64,000 nucleotides of DNA from Apus apus (lineage: Eukaryota; Chordata; Aves; Apodiformes; Apodidae). The notes under the pieces are model-generated. The model was not told the origin of the DNA. It ran no database searches and was given only the letters and a program-made list of their open reading frames with translations. The stretch lies in the NCBI RefSeq assembly GCF_020740795.1, contig NC_067285.1, positions 17,538,001-17,602,000 on the forward strand, written 5' to 3'. The position numbers and the translations under genes are program-made. Below are positions 43,828 through 56,500 of the stretch, one piece after another; positions within the stretch are counted from its first letter, which is position 1, and every line of letters starts with the position of its first letter.

Positions 43828-43912
43828 CTCTGAAGAAGATCAAACCTGGTTCTGAAGATCAAACCTGGCTCTGAAGAAGATCAAACCTGGCTCTGAAAGA
43901 GATCGAACCTTG
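43828..43912. repeat. Four-copy 22-bp tandem repeat upstream of RPP30
   Basis: There are four consecutive units at 43828-43849, 43850-43868 (19 bases, one GAA missing), 43869-43890 and 43891-43912, each with the pattern CTCTGAAGAAGATCAAACC followed by TGG. Units 1 and 3 are identical, and unit 4 has several changes. It begins about 250 bases upstream of the RPP30 start codon. Confidence 0.9.
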
Positions 43913-46900
43913 TTCTTGGCCACTCTGCCCAGTCGAAGCCGAGCAGATCGAGGCACGGCGCTCTCCTCAGAGCCTTGTCTCGTACCCACCAGGTGGAGCA
44001 GTAGCCCTGCTCGCCGGTCGTGTTTAAGCTAGTTGAGCTCCATCCGAAAACTGGTAGTAAAAACTCACTGGAATGCTTTCTAGTTGTTGAAAGGTCTTCT
44101 CTTCCCTATGTTAGCTAAAAAAAAAAAAAAAAAGAAAAAAAAGCCCTAAGCTTCCATGTCAGGAGATATCCTCTAACATGCAAAAGGACTAAGAAATTAT
44201 TGTAATAGACCAGTAATCAAATACATATTCACTGTGTAGCACAGTTACACAAATATCGTTCTACCATTGATAACTAGCACAGAATATGTAAAATACAGGT
44301 AGTAGTTACTAGTAGGACTTTTTTGTTTGGGTACTTCCAGCAGCTGCTGAAGACAGCAGGTTTGCCATTCCTGTCCAGCTTTGGGCAGCACACAAGGGTC
44401 TTGGCCAGGCAGAGAGTCTTCAGCTTCCTCTGTCTTCAAACTGGGCTAAATGTTCATGAAGGGAAGCCATAGGATATCTGGAGCTCTGAATTCTTCAGAG
44501 GCAATAATGCTTCTAGCTAAGGCGTTGATGCTGCCAACTGCTCGGTATGTCCCTGTTACAAGGTCTGTTCTTGGTGCAGCTTGTGTCAGCTGTGACTGGG
44601 TAGTTGTGGATTAATTTTTTACCAAAGAGACCACACAGTTTGCTACGGATGTCTGAGAAACAACAGAGCATGCTTGGCATGTTTCTGGCCTAGTTGTCTG
44701 AAGAGTTAGAAAGGCTGGGATGGTGGTAGCAGAGAAGCTACTTGTGAGCTGCAGAGACTAGACTAGTTCAGGGCAGCTTTGAGGGTCAGTAGAAAACAGC
44801 CTGCCACATCTCTATGACAGGGAAAACACACATCACTTTGAAAGGGAAAAAAGCCAAAAACCCTGCTGGTAAACTGTCTTTGTTCTTGACACATTTATGG
44901 CAGCATTTTGTTCTTAACAGAATTAGGTCAAGATATTTCAGTAAAAGAGCTCTGTTTTGGCATACCTGTGTCTGCAAGGTGCTTGCCTACTACATTAGAT
45001 CAGTCAGTATTGCTTCTCTGCCAGTCATTTAAACCAGCAGCACAGCCTTAGTGGTATAGTCAAGGCTTTTCTTTAATGTGTGTGAAAATGGAAGAGCTTG
45101 AGGGATTATTCTAGGTTTTCTTTGAGTGTACAATGGAACTTGATTTGTCATAATGAATGTAAGAAGCAATCCATAAACACATATAAATTACTTTTGAATG
45201 TCCCTACTGCAGTAGTGTTCAGAGACATCAAAAAGGACTAAGCAGCTTTTTTTGTCTAGCAATATACAAACAAAACAAACCCTTTCTCAAGGCACTTAAA
45301 AGTGAGAACATTTTAAAATATATACACGCAGAAGATCTGCAGAACCCTATTTGCTGTAATGGTATAAGAATCTGAGTATGAAGCACTTTCTGCATCAAGT
45401 ATGAATCGTGTTCTCAGACCAGTGTACAACCTTATTTCCTACATTAATTACTCAGAGCTTACTACTTTTGTTTAGGCCATCCCCAGTGATCTACTTAAAA
45501 ATATCTTTGTGGTTCTCACTGTTAAGCCACAAGCTTCTAACATGTTTTGTTTCTTTTGGTGTGCTAGTACACATTAGATCTCAGGAGAGTCCTTTCAGTG
45601 AATTTTTATGCATAACCCTAACAATTCTTCTAATACGTTTTCAATGGGTGGCCCATGGTAGCAACTGTTAGATTTTTTTTTGCTTTAGTTCTGTGTTTAG
45701 CACTTTTAGGAAGCTAGGCTGTTATTTGGTACCGTCTCAGCAACTCAGTAACATGAACATCATGGTCACTTTTATCATAACCTCATAATCTCAATAAACT
45801 CCTTTGTAAAGGTATGGACTACTGTATTTCTGAGCAATACAGAATTTTGAGCATAAATTTAATCTTAACTGTTTGTTTTCTTTTCAGATGACAGGTTGCT
45901 GTTGTTAATATTTGCTGGTTCCAAAAAGGGAAGACATCATTTCACATTTCACATCACACATTGCACAGATGCGAGTATTTATTTTGACAGTGATAAGAAC
46001 TACCAAAGTTGAGAACAGTTGCATTTCTGTTTTACTGCCACAGAGTGGTGAAGATTTATTTTCACAAAGACAAGAAAAGGGAGAAAAGAAAACTGCAGCT
46101 GCAACATCTTTGCTAGAAGTGGGCAAGAGTGTTATTTGCTAAAGAGTACATGTGGAGAATAAAAATCAGGCTTCAGTAATATTGGTCCATGGAATTCTAA
46201 CCAGTCTCTGATAATATTTCCCCAAGGCAGAAGAAACATATACCTATACTATACTGTTCCTCACAGCAGGTCCTCCACAAACTTATATTGGTTTATAAGA
46301 AAAGAGAATTAAAACAAAAGGAAAGAAGAAACAAATTACAACAGAGAAATAAAACAATTTATTAAGATAGACTGGATGCTGAGGAAATTGTATTCTCTTG
46401 GCTATCTCTGATTATGTTTATCTTACCTCACTAACATGGGAGCAAAGTATTGATACCAATACCCACTGTTGTATTATACACTTAGTATGAATGACAAATG
46501 CAGGAGATGTTATGTGATTAACATGATTCCTGGAGAAGGGGAAAAAAATCAAATGAAGTTGTTAATTATTTTTGGAGAGGAAGAAAATCAAAGAAAATAA
46601 GTTCCCTTGCCTTTGCTTTTTAAAAATCTGGAACATTTCTATATAACAAAAATGAAATATCAAAGATGAGATTTGCAAATAAAGTATATTATCAGGTGTG
46701 AATAAAATAATTCACTTCAATAAGTGCATGAAGAATGAGGGGTGAAAGGGCCTTAGCAGAGTCAGAGATATACAGAAACGTGAAGAGGCTTCTATACATA
46801 GACAGCCTAAATTACTCAAAGGACAGGATGTTACGAAGCTCAGCTCAGCCAGAAAACTAATTTGATTATACTTACTGAAGCCTAATAGCAGGTGAAAAAG

Positions 46901-49500
46901 TAGTATCTTGGGGAGGCAGTGCGAGAATAAATGTCAACTTGTTACTCCTGACACCCCATCATCCATTTCTCTAATTTCTGTATGCTGTCTGGAACAGCAT
47001 GTTAGGTTTTGTTAAACAGGGTCACTGAAGACAAAGGTGGGAGGTTCACTTGGAAGGATCAGCTCCTACATTCATGTATTATTATATCAAACACAAAGAA
47101 CAGATGTAGTCCCATGGAGTGATGGATACTCTCTGCTTTCCCAGACACTGGGTATGTGAAAGCTTCTAAAGCACTCAAGGAAATCACCTCACCAGATTCA
47201 GCCCAGCCCTGAAAACTGCAGTGTAATTCTATGTGTGTCCCAGTGAAAAGCTTTCAAGGAAAAGATTTCAGAGAGGTATCAGTTACTTCATCTTGCCAAG
47301 GTTTTACATTTTCCCTGCAACAGTATGTAACCCCTTTCTGCAGTGGTATGTAAATCAACTCCAGGTGATTTGCCTCTTCAAATATAAGATCATGAAAGCA
47401 AATACAAAAAATGGTAACATATGACCTCTGAGAAGAAAAGAAATCAAGGGATTAACTTCTAATGAAGTGTATGGGAATTTAAGGTACAGAACTGAAGATG
47501 ATGCTAAAATCCTCCCTTTGGGTTGGAATGGGTAAGAGTAACAAGCAAATGCTCCTGCATATAATCCACTGAGTACACTTACAGAGTCACGTTTCAGAAA
47601 TATATTGAAAAGCTGTCAAGAAGAATGACTGATTTAATGAACTGTGTCAACACATTTGCAGGAAGCACCAGGTTGTAATTTGCTGTGCTTTAGTGACATT
47701 TTAAGCAACTGAAAAAATGCTTGTGCACTGAGTATTAAACTGTACAATGTTATCATTTTTTATTATATGAATCTATTTCGAACAAAAATTATCCAGTTCC
47801 TATCTCCTTACCTGTACTTTAGACCCTATTTTAAAAAATGTATTAATACAATAAGGAAATAGTCTGCTTTCTCCATCTTTTGCCTTGGTGCTTTAACTTA
47901 TTTTGCTCTACCCTTGCCATTTCTAAAGATCTTCTTCATCCTAATATTTGCTTACCTGGGGAGGAGGGACAAAAGACTTGCTTTGTCACCCTGGAGGGGT
48001 AAGTCACCTGAAGCTTAAGGCCTCTGAACACATTCTGGGTGGTTAAACAGGGAAAGCTTTTATTGTGAGTGGACACAATGAGGCAACTAACATGAAAGTG
48101 TGGGAGAATACATAACTGAAGAGGAGAAAACTGTCAGCTTGATAATGGTCAAAGAGCTGCCCAAATAGATCTCCTACTTACCATGTCAAACTTGCTTATT
48201 TTATTAGCTTAGCTATACGAAGATGTGGGTGTGGAAGGGAAAGCAAGCCACTGAATTCCCAGTGCCTGCTGCATTTCTGAGCACAGGAGACTGGCTCTCC
48301 CTGTGCTCAGATTGTGAGACACATCTGACCTCAACTCCTCAGTTGCTCATGGAGAGCTGGGCCACTGCAAAGTCACTTATGATGAAAAGCCTGCTTTCAA
48401 GAAAGGTGATGCTGACAGAAGATTTCATTAAATCAATAAATTCTGTGAGCCTTAATTCTGTGGATTTATGTTTCAGTAGCACCTATGATTGTTAGATGAG
48501 TTTTTTCCCAATAGCTGGGTACTTATTAGGTCTCTCTTCAAGGCAGATTTTTTATTTGGATGTTGGGAGCTTATACTGCAGTCTCCCTTATGGCTGGGCT
48601 ACACTCGCAGGTCTTCCCTCTGGTGCACACTTAAACTTGTTACGGTGTTGCTACTTGCAAGACCTCCTCTTCTTGAGGTATCACTGACACTGGATAATGA
48701 TTACTGATCCACCTGGAGTCAACGGTCCTGCTTGCATCTCTTCTCTCTCTCTAGTTCATCTGGCTTCTGTCTCCTGTTGGAAATGTAAGGAGAAACTCAG
48801 AAGCAGATTATTTTTGTGTTTATCCTTTTCACCTAGCATGTCACCATACCAAGAGGTGTATGCTTCTGCTGGCATCCCACGAATAACTGATAATTCAGTT
48901 AGTTTTCACCCCATTTGCAGGCAAGGGTATGACTTCCAGAATGGAGAAAGCTAGTGAGTCCCAGAAATGGGCTAGTATCCAGAAGTTCAAGGAATATCTT
49001 CAGAAAAAGCAGATACCTGAAAAAAACGGGGGTTTGGTGGTGGAGGTAGTGCAGTTTCTAACTTTGCTGAAAGAGTTACACATGGTATGGTGAATAAATT
49101 GAAAATGCTGCTATATATAAATATTAATAAAATAGAAAATATAGTAGAGATATTGACATTAATTTAGTAGGAACGAAGAAATTTTGAAACTGAAAATCAG
49201 GAAACTTGATGATGCAAAGAAATACTTCAGAGACGACCCTCTTGTTTGGGTTAGATCTTAAAAGAATGGCCACTATTAACTCTTCAAGCAGTAGCCGGAG
49301 TCCTGCTATGCCCGAATCACTCAGCAGGCACATTTCGGTAGCAGGAACCAGCCGATGCAGATGCGGGGCTGCACCCGAGCAAGCACGCCGAGGGGCTGTC
49401 ACCCCGGCTCAGCAGCCCTCGTTTCTCCTCTAGCCACGTCCACCCGCCCGCAGCTTCTCGGGTGCGACCTATAGATGCACATATCTTTGTATCTCTATCG
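43913..49500. other. Intergenic region between the divergent RPP30 and HTR7 genes
   Basis: No exon, RNA gene or recognisable repeat family is visible. An A-rich homopolymer tract lies at 44117-44142. Open stretches of up to about 90 codons (48223-48495, 45408-45671) have no homology I recognise and no codon bias. Divergent non-coding transcription from the RPP30 CpG island is possible but not supported directly. Confidence 0.65.
44117..44142. repeat. A-rich homopolymer tract
   Basis: A17, one G and then A8, about 200 bases beyond the tandem repeat upstream of RPP30. No source gene or element is recognisable next to it. Confidence 0.9.
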
Positions 49501-49510
49501 ATGTATAGAA

Positions 49511-50024
49511 ACATATATATATAGGGGCGTTCCCGAAGCGTTCCTCGCTTGGAGCGGCCGCGGGGGAGAAGCCGGAGAAGAAGCCGACGCCCGAGGGGCA
49601 GCGCAGAGGGGCTCTGGTGCAGGGGCGCTGCCCTCGCCTGCCGCTCGGAGCGGGAGGAGGGAGCGGGGGCGGAGCGGCTCCCGGCCCGACCCCCGCCGCC
49701 GTCGGAGCAAAGCAGCCGCGGGCGGGAGCCGGCGGTGGGCGCGGGTGGGCGGGGAGCTGCCACTACCCCCGCCCGCCCGCCCCTCTCCCTCCCCGCGGGC
49801 CGGGGGCGATGGCGCCGTGCCCACCCTCCAGCCGCCCAGGGAACGCCGCGGGCCATCCCGGCGGCTCCGGGGGAAGTTGAAGGCTGGGACCGCCTGCGGG
49901 CCGCTCCGCCGCTGCGAGTTGACGGGCAGCACCGGCTGCCCGAAGAGGAGCCGGAGCACAAGCCCCAGCCACCGGGGCAGCGGGTGGAGCGGGCGGGGGG
50001 GCTTCATGGGCAGCTCACGCCAGC
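49511..50024 (+). promoter_or_regulatory. HTR7: HTR7 promoter and GC-rich 5' leader (CpG island)
   Basis: A TATATATATA tract at 49513-49523 is followed at once by GC- and CpG-rich sequence that continues through the first exon to about 50640. The tract could serve as a TATA element with a start near 49550, but GPCR genes with CpG islands often use dispersed starts. The presumed leader of up to 470 bases contains two upstream ORFs (49809-49880 and 50006-50062). Confidence 0.55.
49809..49880 (+). other. Upstream ORF 1 in the HTR7 leader
   Basis: An ATG with G at -3 and G at +4 opens a 23-codon frame ending in TGA, 144 bases before the receptor start. The peptide (MAPCPPSSRPGN onward) matches nothing I know. 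It matters only if transcription begins upstream of 49809. Confidence 0.5.
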
Positions 50025-50062
50025 ATGGTCCTCGCCCTCAACAGCAGTCACCTCTACGGTAA
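50006..50062 (+). other. Upstream ORF 2 overlapping the HTR7 start codon
   Basis: An ATG with a weak context (T at -3) opens an 18-codon frame in the +2 register relative to HTR7. It runs across the receptor ATG at 50025 and stops at TAA 50062. Ribosomes using it would miss the main start. The receptor ATG itself has a strong context (A at -3, G at +4). Confidence 0.55.
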
Positions 50063-50551
50063 CCTCCGGCCCTTGGTCCTGGAGGACCCGCGGGCGCTGA
50101 GCGGCGGTGGGATGATCGCCGGCTCCTGGCCCCCGCGTAGCCTGGCAAAGCTCGGCCCGTCTCCCCCCCCGTCGGTGCTGCCCACGGCGAGCCCCCTCCC
50201 TGCCAACGACTCCCAGTGCGGGGAGCAGATCCTCAGCTACGGCAACGTGGAGAAAGTTGTCATCGGCGCCGTCCTCTCCCTCATCACCCTGCTGACCATC
50301 GCCGGCAACTGCCTGGTGGTCATCTCTGTCTGCTTCGTGAAGAAGCTGCGGCAGCCCTCCAACTATCTGATCGTCTCGCTGGCCCTGGCCGACCTCTCGG
50401 TGGCCCTGGCTGTCATGCCCTTCGTCAGCGTGACCGACCTCATCGGCGGCGAGTGGATCTTCGGGCGCCTCTTCTGCAACGTCTTCATCGCCATGGATGT
50501 CATGTGCTGCACGGCCTCCATCATGACTCTCTGCGTGATAAGTATCGACAG
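50025..50551 (+). CDS. HTR7: HTR7 (5-HT7 serotonin receptor), first coding exon, gene continues beyond window
   Basis: Gs-coupled serotonin receptor of the plasma membrane. The exon encodes 175 residues plus two bases of Arg176. The extracellular N-terminus has N-glycosylation sequons at N6 (NSS) and N61 (NDS). TM1 (about 78-104) carries AGN with N95 (position 1.50), TM2 (about 114-136) carries LALAD with D123 (2.50), and TM3 begins at FCNVF with the disulfide C151 (3.25). D158 in AMDVMCC is the amine-binding Asp 3.32. The exon ends ISIDR, so the DRY motif is split by the intron (GACAG|GTGAGA). KKLRQPSNYLIVSLALADLS is the typical 5-HT7 signature. The N-terminus before residue 64 is divergent, as in other species. 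The full protein should be about 450-480 residues, and the rest lies outside the window. Confidence 0.96.
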
Positions 50552-53500
50552 GTGAGACCCGCGGCCGTCCGTGTTCCCCAGCCGCTCGCTGCGCACCGCG
50601 GGGCCGGCACCGCGCCGCTGCGCGGGGACCGAGGACAGCGGTCAGCGCTGGAGACTTGCGGGTCCACCGGCGTCTCTTCTGCCTCCTTCGGCAGCTGTAG
50701 ACAAGCTAAAAGCAGGGACAGAGGCGAGAGCAACCCTTGCAGCCTCTCCCTCCCGAAGGAGCTCTCCGGAGCGGTGCGTGCTGCCTCCCCCTGTCCCAGC
50801 CCAGGTGCCCAGGTATCCCTCTGGGTAACCTCCCTGCTGTCATTTTAGAGTTTGAATGTCAGAGCAAAGCTGGAACTAAACTCTGTCCCTTTACTGTGGT
50901 TCTTTAAAAACAATGTGGCCGCTTTAAAAATAGTGACAGCCGCTTTAAAATTTGCAACGTATGTCTTTAAACTGCCTTATACCACAGCTAGATCTGAGCT
51001 GAATCTTCCGAACCTGGTGACAGTGTAACCTCACCGGGTTCAGTCGAGTTTTACCAGAGCAGAAAAGAGTCAGAATTACAGCTAATTATTATAGTAGAAT
51101 ACTAGAACAGCTCAATTTCAACAGATAAAACAATTTTTGACAAATAACCTTTTATTTGAAGGAAAAATGTCTTTCAAATATTGGTGGGGGTTGGGGTTTT
51201 TTGTTTGTTTGGGTTTTTTACTTGAGTTTCTTCTGCCTTCTTAAAAACCAACTATACCCACTGTCATATAGCTTCCAAAACAGACAGGCATTGGGGCAAT
51301 AAGGAGGTGTAGACAGATTGCAGAAGAGGACCTTAGGCATTCCTTTATGATGTAAAGGCCATACCTAAGATATCACGTTTGGCCATGTCTAAGCTCTTCT
51401 CTGGAGAGGGAGGCTAAGATTCCTTTATTTCATGCAGGTCCCATTGTAAAATAAGTTTCAGCCTGTAACTTCCCTTTTCCACTGTCTAAAACCTTTGCTG
51501 AGAATTTTAGCATCAATAGGAAGACACTTCAGTAAAACTCAACACAATTAGCAGAAATTGGAGAACTTCCTAACCAGATGGTAGAACTAGTTTATCAAGT
51601 CTGATATCTAACAGCAGCCTTGGCTGTCTACTTCAGAAAGTTTTGGGAAATAACTCTGCATTAAGTTTCTGCAAATAAAGTCTTTCAGAAGAGTTTTCCA
51701 TAGTAACCAGAGGTTGTTTCATGCGTGAAGAGTCACAGTTTGTATTAATTTCAAAGCTGTAATTTCTGCACAAGCATCCCCTGCTCCCTCTGACTTCTCT
51801 AATGGTTAAAAGTTACCTGAATTCTGCAAAGCATCTTGCAGCAATGAAATCCACTTACAGACTTTAACTGAATATGAAAGAGTGGACTGTTGTGGGATTT
51901 ATTTTTTTTTCTGTTGTTGCCTTGAAATTTGCTGACTTTAAACTGAATTCCAGTATTGTAAGAATAGGTTTCTCTACCTTTCCATAATTATTCTTTTTTT
52001 TTCTATCCTATTTATTTTTAAGATGGGTGTTTTCATTTTTCCACTCTCTCCAGATGAAGTAATTCCCTTCTTTGATCATTCTTGATGTCCATGTCTGAGC
52101 TCTCTACATCCATTTCTAATAACCTTTTAAAGACAAACTAACCTAATTGAGCTTTCTTACCCAAGTAAGGATGTGTGACTGATTCACACTCTATCACTGG
52201 AGTAATTTAGTTTTACTCTTTTTCATTTCTTAGCTTAACATTTGAGGTCACTGCTGTATGCTGAACAGGAGCTTTGACTGATCTGGTCACAGTGATGATT
52301 TAGTCTCTTGCTGTCTTCTTACAATTCTCTCTTCTCTCTCTCCTCTCCCAAAATACTGACAAGAGGCATAGCTATGTATTCAGAGCAGAATATAAGCTAT
52401 TATGAATGACTGATTTTCATTAACAAGAATACAAATAGAATGCAAATACAAGATGAACCAGGAAATCCCAAAGCAGGGGAGGAGTGAATGAAATCCACCA
52501 TGCTACATCATCAGTGTCATTTACACTTAAACCTCATAGTACATTAAGCGGTCCTAGGGTCATGTGCGAGACATTTGCTTAGAGAGAAGGGTTAAGATAG
52601 GGCAAAAAAGAACGTTTTTGAAGAATAATTATGAATAGCACTGCCTCCAGCTCTATAGAATAGCTTAGAAAGCCTTTGTTGTGATCCAGAAAGGTCTCTC
52701 CTAGAGGGAAAGAGGAGGCCATTTATTTGCAAGCAGTGCAGAGACATCAAATAAGTTAGATATTTTCAAATTTGCGTTGTGCTAAACCTCTGGATTCTTC
52801 CTGAAGTAGATAGAAGAATCAGTTGAAAGTAAATAGCTGAAAGAGTGTTACTATTGAATTAATCTTTTTAAGAAAATATATTTGTGTGCAAACAATTAAG
52901 CAAGGTTTCTAAGGAGAGATAGTATATTCTATCAGGCAGAAAAATACGTCTGGTAAAAAAGGCTTTGAGGCTGTTTCAAACAGGACAAAATGAGTAAATT
53001 GAAGAATCTTTTTGATTTTTTTTCCTTTGCACAAATATGTGCTACTCAGCTCATGCCACTGAAATGTAAGCAGCTAGCAGGCCTATTCCACAAATTTTGC
53101 TACAAGCTGTGCAGTGGTGGATGCATTTTTCAGCTGAATTTATTAGTTGGAAAACTCTGAAAGATGCAGATTAGCATGGAATCTACAAGTAGACTGTTTT
53201 CATTTTGTTGAAAAAAAACATCTTTTATTTATTTATTTTTTTCCTAGCCAGACACATAAAGTACTTCTCTTATTTTTTATGTTGCTTTCACTCCAGGTTT
53301 TAGAAATGTTAAGACTTTACAGTATATGTTATTATGCTATTATGGGGATCTCTTAACTGAACAGAGTGCACAAGAAAGAAGCTAGTCTGAAAAAGTAATT
53401 TTATCATCCACAAATAACTACATTTGTGGAAAGAATGAGATATTGTTCATAATAACAAGATTGGAATATTATGCTGTTTTTCAGATTGTATCTTTCCTTT

Positions 53501-56500
53501 TATATCACAACATGAAAACCTCTGTAGATCTTTTATCAGAGTGACCAGAGATGAGTATGTTATTTTTGAAGTATCTCTATGTTATTTAAGCCCCTGCTTT
53601 GGAAGAAGGCTGTCTGCATATAGGTGGGTCTGTCAGAACTAAAACAAATGTGACAGAGAGGTAAGAGTATTTATCCCTTTTCAAATTTCAGGATTAAACA
53701 GGCAAGACAGCATGATACCCAGACAATCAATATTAGTTTTGCTATAGTGGCCAGCCATGGTATGAGGGCTAATTCTGGAGAAAGGTAGGAGTTACAGAGA
53801 CTTTTGCAGGATCATTGTACCTCAATTAATGGTAGTCTCCTTCAAGCATTTCTTATTAGTGTGTTTGTTTTTGTTGTTTTCGTGGATTTTTGTTTCTCTT
53901 AAGGCTCCACTGTTCTGGTCTCAAATAAATTATGCCACATTTAGATTCTTTTGCATTTAAGAGTGAGCAAAGACTAGGAATGAATTGTGAGGGATGGATA
54001 CAAACCACATCTTAATGGGTGAATGAACATATAAAAGGAATTAATTGAATTTAAACTTGTGTTGTTTGCCTGCTGATTCATCATGTTTTTCTGACCCAAG
54101 ATAGCTACAGAAATCCTGTTTTGGAGAGTATCCACTGGATAACTGCATAAGTAGTAATTTTAAATACAATTTTAAAATAGCTCTTTGGCTTGGAAAGTGA
54201 TAAAGTAACATAACTACTCAGATAGCCTTGATAAATTATAACTCCCCACACCCACACAAGTAATGAAATATTTTTTAGGGAACTTCTCCAGTCTGTATCT
54301 TAGCCAACAATTCATGTGTATTCCAGACTTCCATTAAATTGATGAGAATTTAGAATTTGTATGCAAATGATACCAAAGTTTACTTTTTTGGTAATTCCTT
54401 AGATTTTTATATACAATAATCTGTTCTCCCTCCCTGTTTGGTATCTTTTGCCATACTCCAAGTAGTATGAGTACTTATGCTTCAGCTTAGAGTATCTCAA
54501 TTCCTAAAGCTCACCCCTTGCAAGTGTCCTTGGTGCATATTTGGAAACCGAGGAGTTCGGTGCCTCAAAGAGTAATTCAGGACTAAATTGAAATAAAGAC
54601 TTTAGTGCTTTAAATGGAATCAAGGTGCCTAAATTCTGTATACATCCAAAATGGAAAATGTGACCTGAAAACCTTGTCAGCAATTTCCTAAGACAGATGG
54701 CACCTAAAAGCCCTGCGTGGCTTTCCTGTAGGAAACTCTTCTTCTGCTTTCTTGCCACGGGTGGAAAAGGCTTGGCCCGTTCTGCCAGCCCTGCTCAGTT
54801 CCTTCAGAAAATACATGTAGACTACTTATGTAGAGATAGGTATCAAAAAATCCTGTATGTAATACATTTTGGATCCATAATAAATGTAGGCACCCACATG
54901 CAGTGCCCCCTGAGACCTTGTTCAGTTTGTCACAGGCTTGAGAATAGCAGAAACCTTCTATATATGCAGAAATAAGTCAGGGATCAAGAAAAATCTAAAA
55001 GGAATGATAGGAAAAGTATGTGATGGAGTTACTACAATTGAAGTCTATATTGCAGAAAAAAGTTTTGGGATTAACATGGTAGCTACTGCCTAACTACCAC
55101 CACTGTCACAAGAGCCATTCTTTCAGCTGGTCAACCTGATAAAGAGCTGTACTCTTTCTATGTCTGTAAATAACTTGTCTAGCTTATGAAAGATACAGAC
55201 AGCACTGATGCACTCCAGTGGAGAAAAAACAGATTTGTTTTTATTCCTTTCCATGTAGTTTTTCTAATTTAGTCCACTTACAGAACATTCCTCAAGTTGC
55301 AGATAATCTCTTGCTGAGCACTTCTGCAAGCCCTGGTTTATCATTTACATTGAAAAGAGGTGTAACGTACATTTTTGCTCCCACATCCTGAGATGAAGAA
55401 GTTGACTTGGAAGTGGGTTACATGAAGTAGTATAAAGCAGTCCAACCTGTATCTCTCACTGAGAGCCAGCTCCAAAGGAGAAAATGAAGCTGGGGTGTTC
55501 TGCTGTACTAACATGACCACACTTCTTTAGGTACCTTTCTGAGGTCTCCCTTTCCATGTTATGTAGGCAGCCTGCAAGAGGTGCAGTTACTTACACTGTA
55601 ACCTGTTCCTGACCATAGGAATTGTTTTGTTATGTCTTTGCATATCCAAGGAAGGACATTACAAAAATAACTTTTTTAAAATTAAGAAGAAACCAGGGAG
55701 AAGTCTATTCTTACAGCGGTACATTGTGTCTTGATGAAAAAACTGGCACCAAAGTTTTCTCCTGAGATAGGACAAGGAAATGGGTGGGTTTTTTTGGTAC
55801 TGCCAAAAACTTAAACCCAAGGTTTTTAGCTTGTGAAAGTGTAAATTAAAAATATAACCATGAGTAAAGTTGGTTATCCCTTTTTGTTTACAGTTTTTTA
55901 TGTTACTTAAATGAGACTGCGGGAAGCGGAGGTAGAGAAGGTATCACTTTTCCCACATTGGGAGCTATTTGTCCTGCAAGGTAGAGCAGGGGAAAAAACT
56001 GCTCAGGAACCAAAGGAGATGAGGCAGAGTTTGTTGTATCTCAGACATTAACTGAGTATTCTTGCACTGGAGAATACTGATCAGTAACTTTCCAGGCATT
56101 GGAAAAAGAATTTTTCATCAGCTGTACAAGTACCTGCAATCAGACATGTGGCCTTTTGCTGCTGCATGTTAAATTGAACCACAGATACAGAGCTTTCTTT
56201 AAGTACCTTTTTTATAAACTGGTTGCTTTTCATGAGAGGTGCATTAGAGACTAGGGACAATGTATTTCAGCATATGGTTTGCTGATCTCCGGAGGGGGAC
56301 ACTAAAAAAAACCTGTCTGATGTCAGTGTGTTTTTACTAGTTAGAGGTCTGTTCCGATACTACAAAATGCAGGGATTTGCAAGTCAAAGTAAAGAATACT
56401 GGCCTAGAGGATTTTAAAAATTAGAAGATGGCAATAGAAGGCATAAGCATAGATAACAGAAGTATATGCTATTATCTAAACTTGTTGTAGAATTTGCAAC

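Noticed and set aside
43109-43833. Long overlapping open frames on both strands (up to 234 codons) around RPP30 exon 1
   Set aside because: They come from GC-rich CpG-island sequence with few stops, are low-complexity Pro/Ala/Gly/Arg, overlap each other, and cross the real RPP30 exon 1 and its repeats.
45905-46142. Overlapping 73-76 codon frames on both strands after a TTTTCTTTTCAG acceptor-like stretch
   Set aside because: There is no homology, no matching donor or partner exon, and the open length is compatible with chance.
49317-50100. Open frames of 170-214 codons on both strands in the HTR7 leader
   Set aside because: These have Arg/Gly/Pro-rich composition from the CpG island. The minus-strand frames overlap the HTR7 leader and start, and no family is recognisable.
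50216-50848. 210-codon frame overlapping HTR7 exon 1
   Set aside because: It is an out-of-frame shadow of the receptor exon running on into the intron. The real frame is fixed by the TM1-TM3 motifs.
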